A stretch of DNA of 64,000 bases, from positions 2,108,001 through 2,172,000 of the forward strand of contig NZ_CP012479.1 in the NCBI RefSeq assembly GCF_001281315.1, read 5' to 3'. Positions 62,826-64,000 of this stretch are shown here, one piece after another. Position numbers and translations under genes: made by a program. Position 1 is the stretch's first letter, and every line of letters starts with the position of its first letter. This stretch comes from Arthrobacter sp. ERGS1:01 (lineage in GTDB: Bacteria; Actinomycetota; Actinomycetes; Actinomycetales; Micrococcaceae). The notes under the pieces were generated by a model. The model made no database searches. It was not told the origin of the DNA and worked only from the letters and a program-made list of their open reading frames with translations.

Positions 62826-63145
62826 CGTCAAGGCTGATGCAGTTCGCTCGAGCAGAGGTGAACTCGTTGGAGCGTCACACGATCCAGCTTTGGTGGGATA
62901 CGAGTATCGTCCAATCGCCGAACTCTTGTTTGAACCAGTGGAGCGAAGAGGTCTGTACGCAGGACAGAGCCCACGCAGCCGCATCGCGGCGCCGGTCGAC
63001 GTCGAACCCACCATGGTCTGGCTGGGTTGTAGAGGATGTATTGCCGGCCCAAGCAGACCCGTCCAATGGCTGCCTCCAAAAGGCACTGCGTCTCCGTGAA
63101 GCTAGGATTCCGGCGGGTGGCCGTGAAATAGCGAGAATGTCAAGG

Positions 63146-64000
63146 TTAACGTAACGGCCAGAACACAGGGACCAGGAACACGGACACCACAAAATACAAG
63201 GCCATGATGACCAGGCCTAGTTTCCAATAGTCACCAAATTTGTACCCCGCAGGACGCATGATCATCATGTTTGCAGGTGTGGCGATGGGAGTCAGCAAGG
63301 CGGCCGATGAGGCGACGCTGACGCACATCAGTACCGTAATCGGCGAGATTCCGGCCTCCGCGGCAACGGATAGGGAGATGGGGATGATGATCAACGCAGT
63401 CGCTGTATTGCTGATGAGTTGTCCCAACACGGCAGTGACCAGGAAGATCCCGGCCAGCAGCAGGTAGGGACTCCCCCCACCGGTGAGGGAGACGATCCCG
63501 TGTGCCAGCAGTTCCGCCGTACCGGTGCGGGTAATAGCGGTGGACAGTGGGATCATCCCGGCCACCAAGATCAGCGTTTGCCAGGACATGGCCCGGTGGG
63601 CCTGCCCCACCGTCACAACCCGAGCCAGGATCATGGCCATCGCGGCCAGCAGTGCCGCGACCGGGGCCGGCACCAAGTTGGTGGTCATCAAGACGACCAT
63701 GGCGGCCAGGATGGCAAGGGCAGGCACGGCGCCCGGTCCGAGAGGTACCGTCTGACGGCGGATCGCGTCCGGTGAATCGACGAGCAGCACGTTTTGGTCC
63801 CGCGTGTGCCTATCCAGCGCCGACCAACTTCCCTGTAACAGCAAGATGTCGCCCGCCTTAACTTGGTTGACCCTGGTTTCAGAGGGCTTCCCGGCTCGCT
63901 GATGGGCCAGAACCACCAGTGATCCACTCACGGTAACCATTCCCGGGTACACCTCGGTTCCGACAAGTGTGGAGCGCGGCGACACCACAACCTCGGCCAC
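63146..64000 (-). CDS. SLC13-type permease with TrkA-C-like domain, partial
   Basis: Only the C-terminal 284 residues are in the window; the gene continues past the right edge. The first part (VVVSPRSTLVGTEVYPGMVTVSGSLVVL to VKAGDILLLQG) is a TrkA-C (RCK_C) domain. The rest is a permease with LISNTATALIIIPISLSVAAEAG and SSAALLTPIATPANMMIMRPAGYKFGDYWKLG, the divalent anion:Na+ symporter (SLC13/CitT) signature. Such transporters import sulfate, dicarboxylates or similar anions. Confidence 0.85.
   Translation of the reverse strand: MAEVVVSPRSTLVGTEVYPGMVTVSGSLVVLAHQRAGKPSETRVNQVKAGDILLLQGSWSALDRHTRDQNVLLVDSPDAIRRQTVPLGPGAVPALAILAAMVVLMTTNLVPAPVAALLAAMAMILARVVTVGQAHRAMSWQTLILVAGMIPLSTAITRTGTAELLAHGIVSLTGGGSPYLLLAGIFLVTAVLGQLISNTATALIIIPISLSVAAEAGISPITVLMCVSVASSAALLTPIATPANMMIMRPAGYKFGDYWKLGLVIMALYFVVSVFLVPVFWPLR

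Larger units (their letters stand above)
61831..63145. other. 1.3-kb stretch without a recognised gene
   Basis: Apart from two hairpins there is no gene with a plausible domain or ribosome site. Base composition is mixed and lower in GC at 62.0-62.3 kb. It may be decayed sequence, or contain an unrecognised RNA. Confidence 0.4.

Noticed and set aside
1..64000. tRNA, rRNA or CRISPR loci
   Set aside because: No tRNA-like cloverleaf with conserved TTCGA arm, no rRNA stretch and no spaced repeats were recognised on reading both strands; a tRNAscan or Infernal run would be decisive.

Overview
The window comes from a high-GC Gram-positive bacterium. Protein styles (actinobacterial Asp23/AmaP cluster, ANTAR regulator, PknH-sensor-like lipoprotein, DUF6328- and DUF6286-like proteins, secreted RHS protein) fit an Actinobacterium, most likely an Arthrobacter-like Micrococcaceae. 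This is inferred from protein character only. It looks chromosomal but accessory-rich: catabolic operons alternate with lower-GC, gene-poor stretches, decaying genes and mobile elements. No rRNA, tRNA or CRISPR array was seen.

Region 1 (0.4-12.2 kb) is oxidative sugar and stress metabolism. It has a GH15 glycosidase, an SDR, a MarR regulator, a membrane protein / gluconate-dehydrogenase-subunit-3-like / GMC oxidoreductase trio, a TPP enzyme, an enolase-superfamily enzyme, a cysteine-rich protein, a DUF1345-like membrane protein and a haloacetate-dehalogenase-like hydrolase. Region 2 (12.4-22.9 kb) has stress genes (ANTAR, flavodoxin-like, YciE-like, Tat-exported ferritin-like) among wreckage: an Nramp pseudogene, a multiply frameshifted IS481 transposase, an IS3 remnant and a serine-hydrolase fragment.

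Region 3 (23.3-34.7 kb) is an RHS polymorphic-toxin-like locus. A secreted RHS protein (one frameshift) ends in a hydrophobic glycine-rich tip and is followed by small membrane proteins, three related TM-plus-cytosolic-domain proteins and a GPGGGL-repeat protein with a premature stop. Region 4 (35-41.7 kb) is an envelope-stress cluster (Asp23 x2, AmaP, DUF6286-like, YtxH-like) divergent from an ECF-like sigma factor, then a cold-shock protein, a short CsbD-like protein and a probably autoregulated HTH gene under a 44-bp dyad.

Region 5 (42.8-48.8 kb) holds the most striking structure. An IS3-family element with perfect 25-bp terminal inverted repeats and a 3-bp AAA target duplication carries, besides its transposase, an HxlR regulator and two NAD(P)H-binding oxidoreductase genes. 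Removing 43748-47531 and one AAA copy in silico restores an uninterrupted 102-codon gene lying just upstream of a gene with a HEPN-like RxxxxH motif. A C-terminally truncated serine recombinase follows.

Region 6 (49.2-64 kb) has two catabolic operons: an MHS-type transporter plus sulfatase plus LacI regulator, with three GATCGATC palindromes around the promoter; and, under a divergent LysR regulator, a tightly coupled ALDH / unknown / membrane dipeptidase / unknown / RidA set followed by an MFS transporter. An SLC13-type permease runs off the right edge. Many genes carry single-base frameshifts in short homopolymers, so assembly indels must be excluded before they are called pseudogenes.
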